A program made the position numbers and the translations under genes. Below the pieces are notes generated by a model. The model was not told the origin of the DNA. It worked only from the letters and a program-made list of their open reading frames with translations, and searched no databases. Positions 6,280 through 6,357 of a stretch of DNA of 6,357 bases are shown here, piece by piece. This stretch comes from DHVE2 group archaeon (GTDB taxonomy: Archaea > Thermoplasmatota > Thermoplasmata > Thermoplasmatales > Aciduliprofundaceae): contig JALULR010000225.1 in assembly GCA_027056155.1 (NCBI GenBank), forward strand, positions 1 to 6,357, in the 5' to 3' direction. Numbering within the stretch: position 1 is the stretch's first letter; each line of letters starts with the position of its first letter.

Positions 6280-6357
6280 ATGCGTCTGTATGACTTTAAA
6301 AGAGGGCACAAAAAAGATATGAGCGAGATTGAGGATATAATGAAAGATATGTTTAAC
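6280..6357 (+). CDS. Start of a divergent gene, truncated by the window edge
   Basis: From the ATG at 6280 the frame stays open for 26 codons to the end of the window, beginning MRLYDFKRGHKKD and continuing with a Glu/Asp/Met-rich helical segment. The fragment is too short for me to assign a family. An earlier ATG at 6261 is closed after ten codons by a TGA, which favours 6280. There is no ribosome site, and an A/T-rich stretch (6246–6259, with AGATAAAT) sits about 25 bases upstream, compatible with a leaderless transcript. It diverges from lsm and shares its 102-base upstream region. Confidence 0.5.
   Translation, partial: MRLYDFKRGHKKDMSEIEDIMKDMFN

Noticed and set aside
1..6357. CRISPR arrays, defence systems, mobile elements, tRNA or C/D-box RNA genes
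   Set aside because: No regular repeats, terminal inverted repeats, transposase-like frames or cloverleaf and C/D-box patterns were found. The content is conserved housekeeping genes plus two unknowns.

Overview
The window is a densely packed stretch of archaeal chromosome, most likely euryarchaeal. The evidence is gene content: a PAN-type proteasomal ATPase, a HerA DNA-translocating ATPase, a DUF357 protein, an archaeal Sm-like protein and ribosomal protein L37e. The lsm–rpl37e–purF order is a recurrent euryarchaeal arrangement. Strong GAGGTGAT-type ribosome sites, 4-nt stop/start overlaps and an A/T-rich TATA box agree. I cannot place the organism below that level. I see no tRNA, rRNA, CRISPR array, insertion sequence or prophage, and no stretch over about 100 bases lacks a gene.

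Left part, + strand (1–2696). The 3' part of pan enters from outside the window. herA follows with a GTGA stop/start overlap. After 37 T-rich bases comes a 96-residue DUF357 gene, probably with its own start signals.

Right part, - strand (6177 down to 2703). One compact run reads lsm, rpl37e, purF, a 95-residue unknown and a 466-residue unknown with a probable C-terminal winged helix. Three junctions overlap: a 4-nt ATGA at purF/95-aa and at 95-aa/466-aa, and 56 nt at rpl37e/purF. A TATA box at 6208–6215 sits correctly to drive the run. The two strands converge with only 6 bases between the DUF357 stop and the 466-aa gene stop. A further + strand gene begins at 6280 and runs off the right edge.

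Read together, the - strand run joins RNA binding (Lsm), translation (L37e) and the first step of purine synthesis (PurF) to two proteins I cannot name. The + strand run joins protein quality control (PAN) to DNA-end processing (HerA). The points most worth a second look are the short L37e gene, the only canonical purF start lying inside that gene in another frame, the C-terminal Met-Phe-Ala of PAN where Tyr is usual, and the two unknown genes coupled to purF. I found no convincing new multi-gene system.
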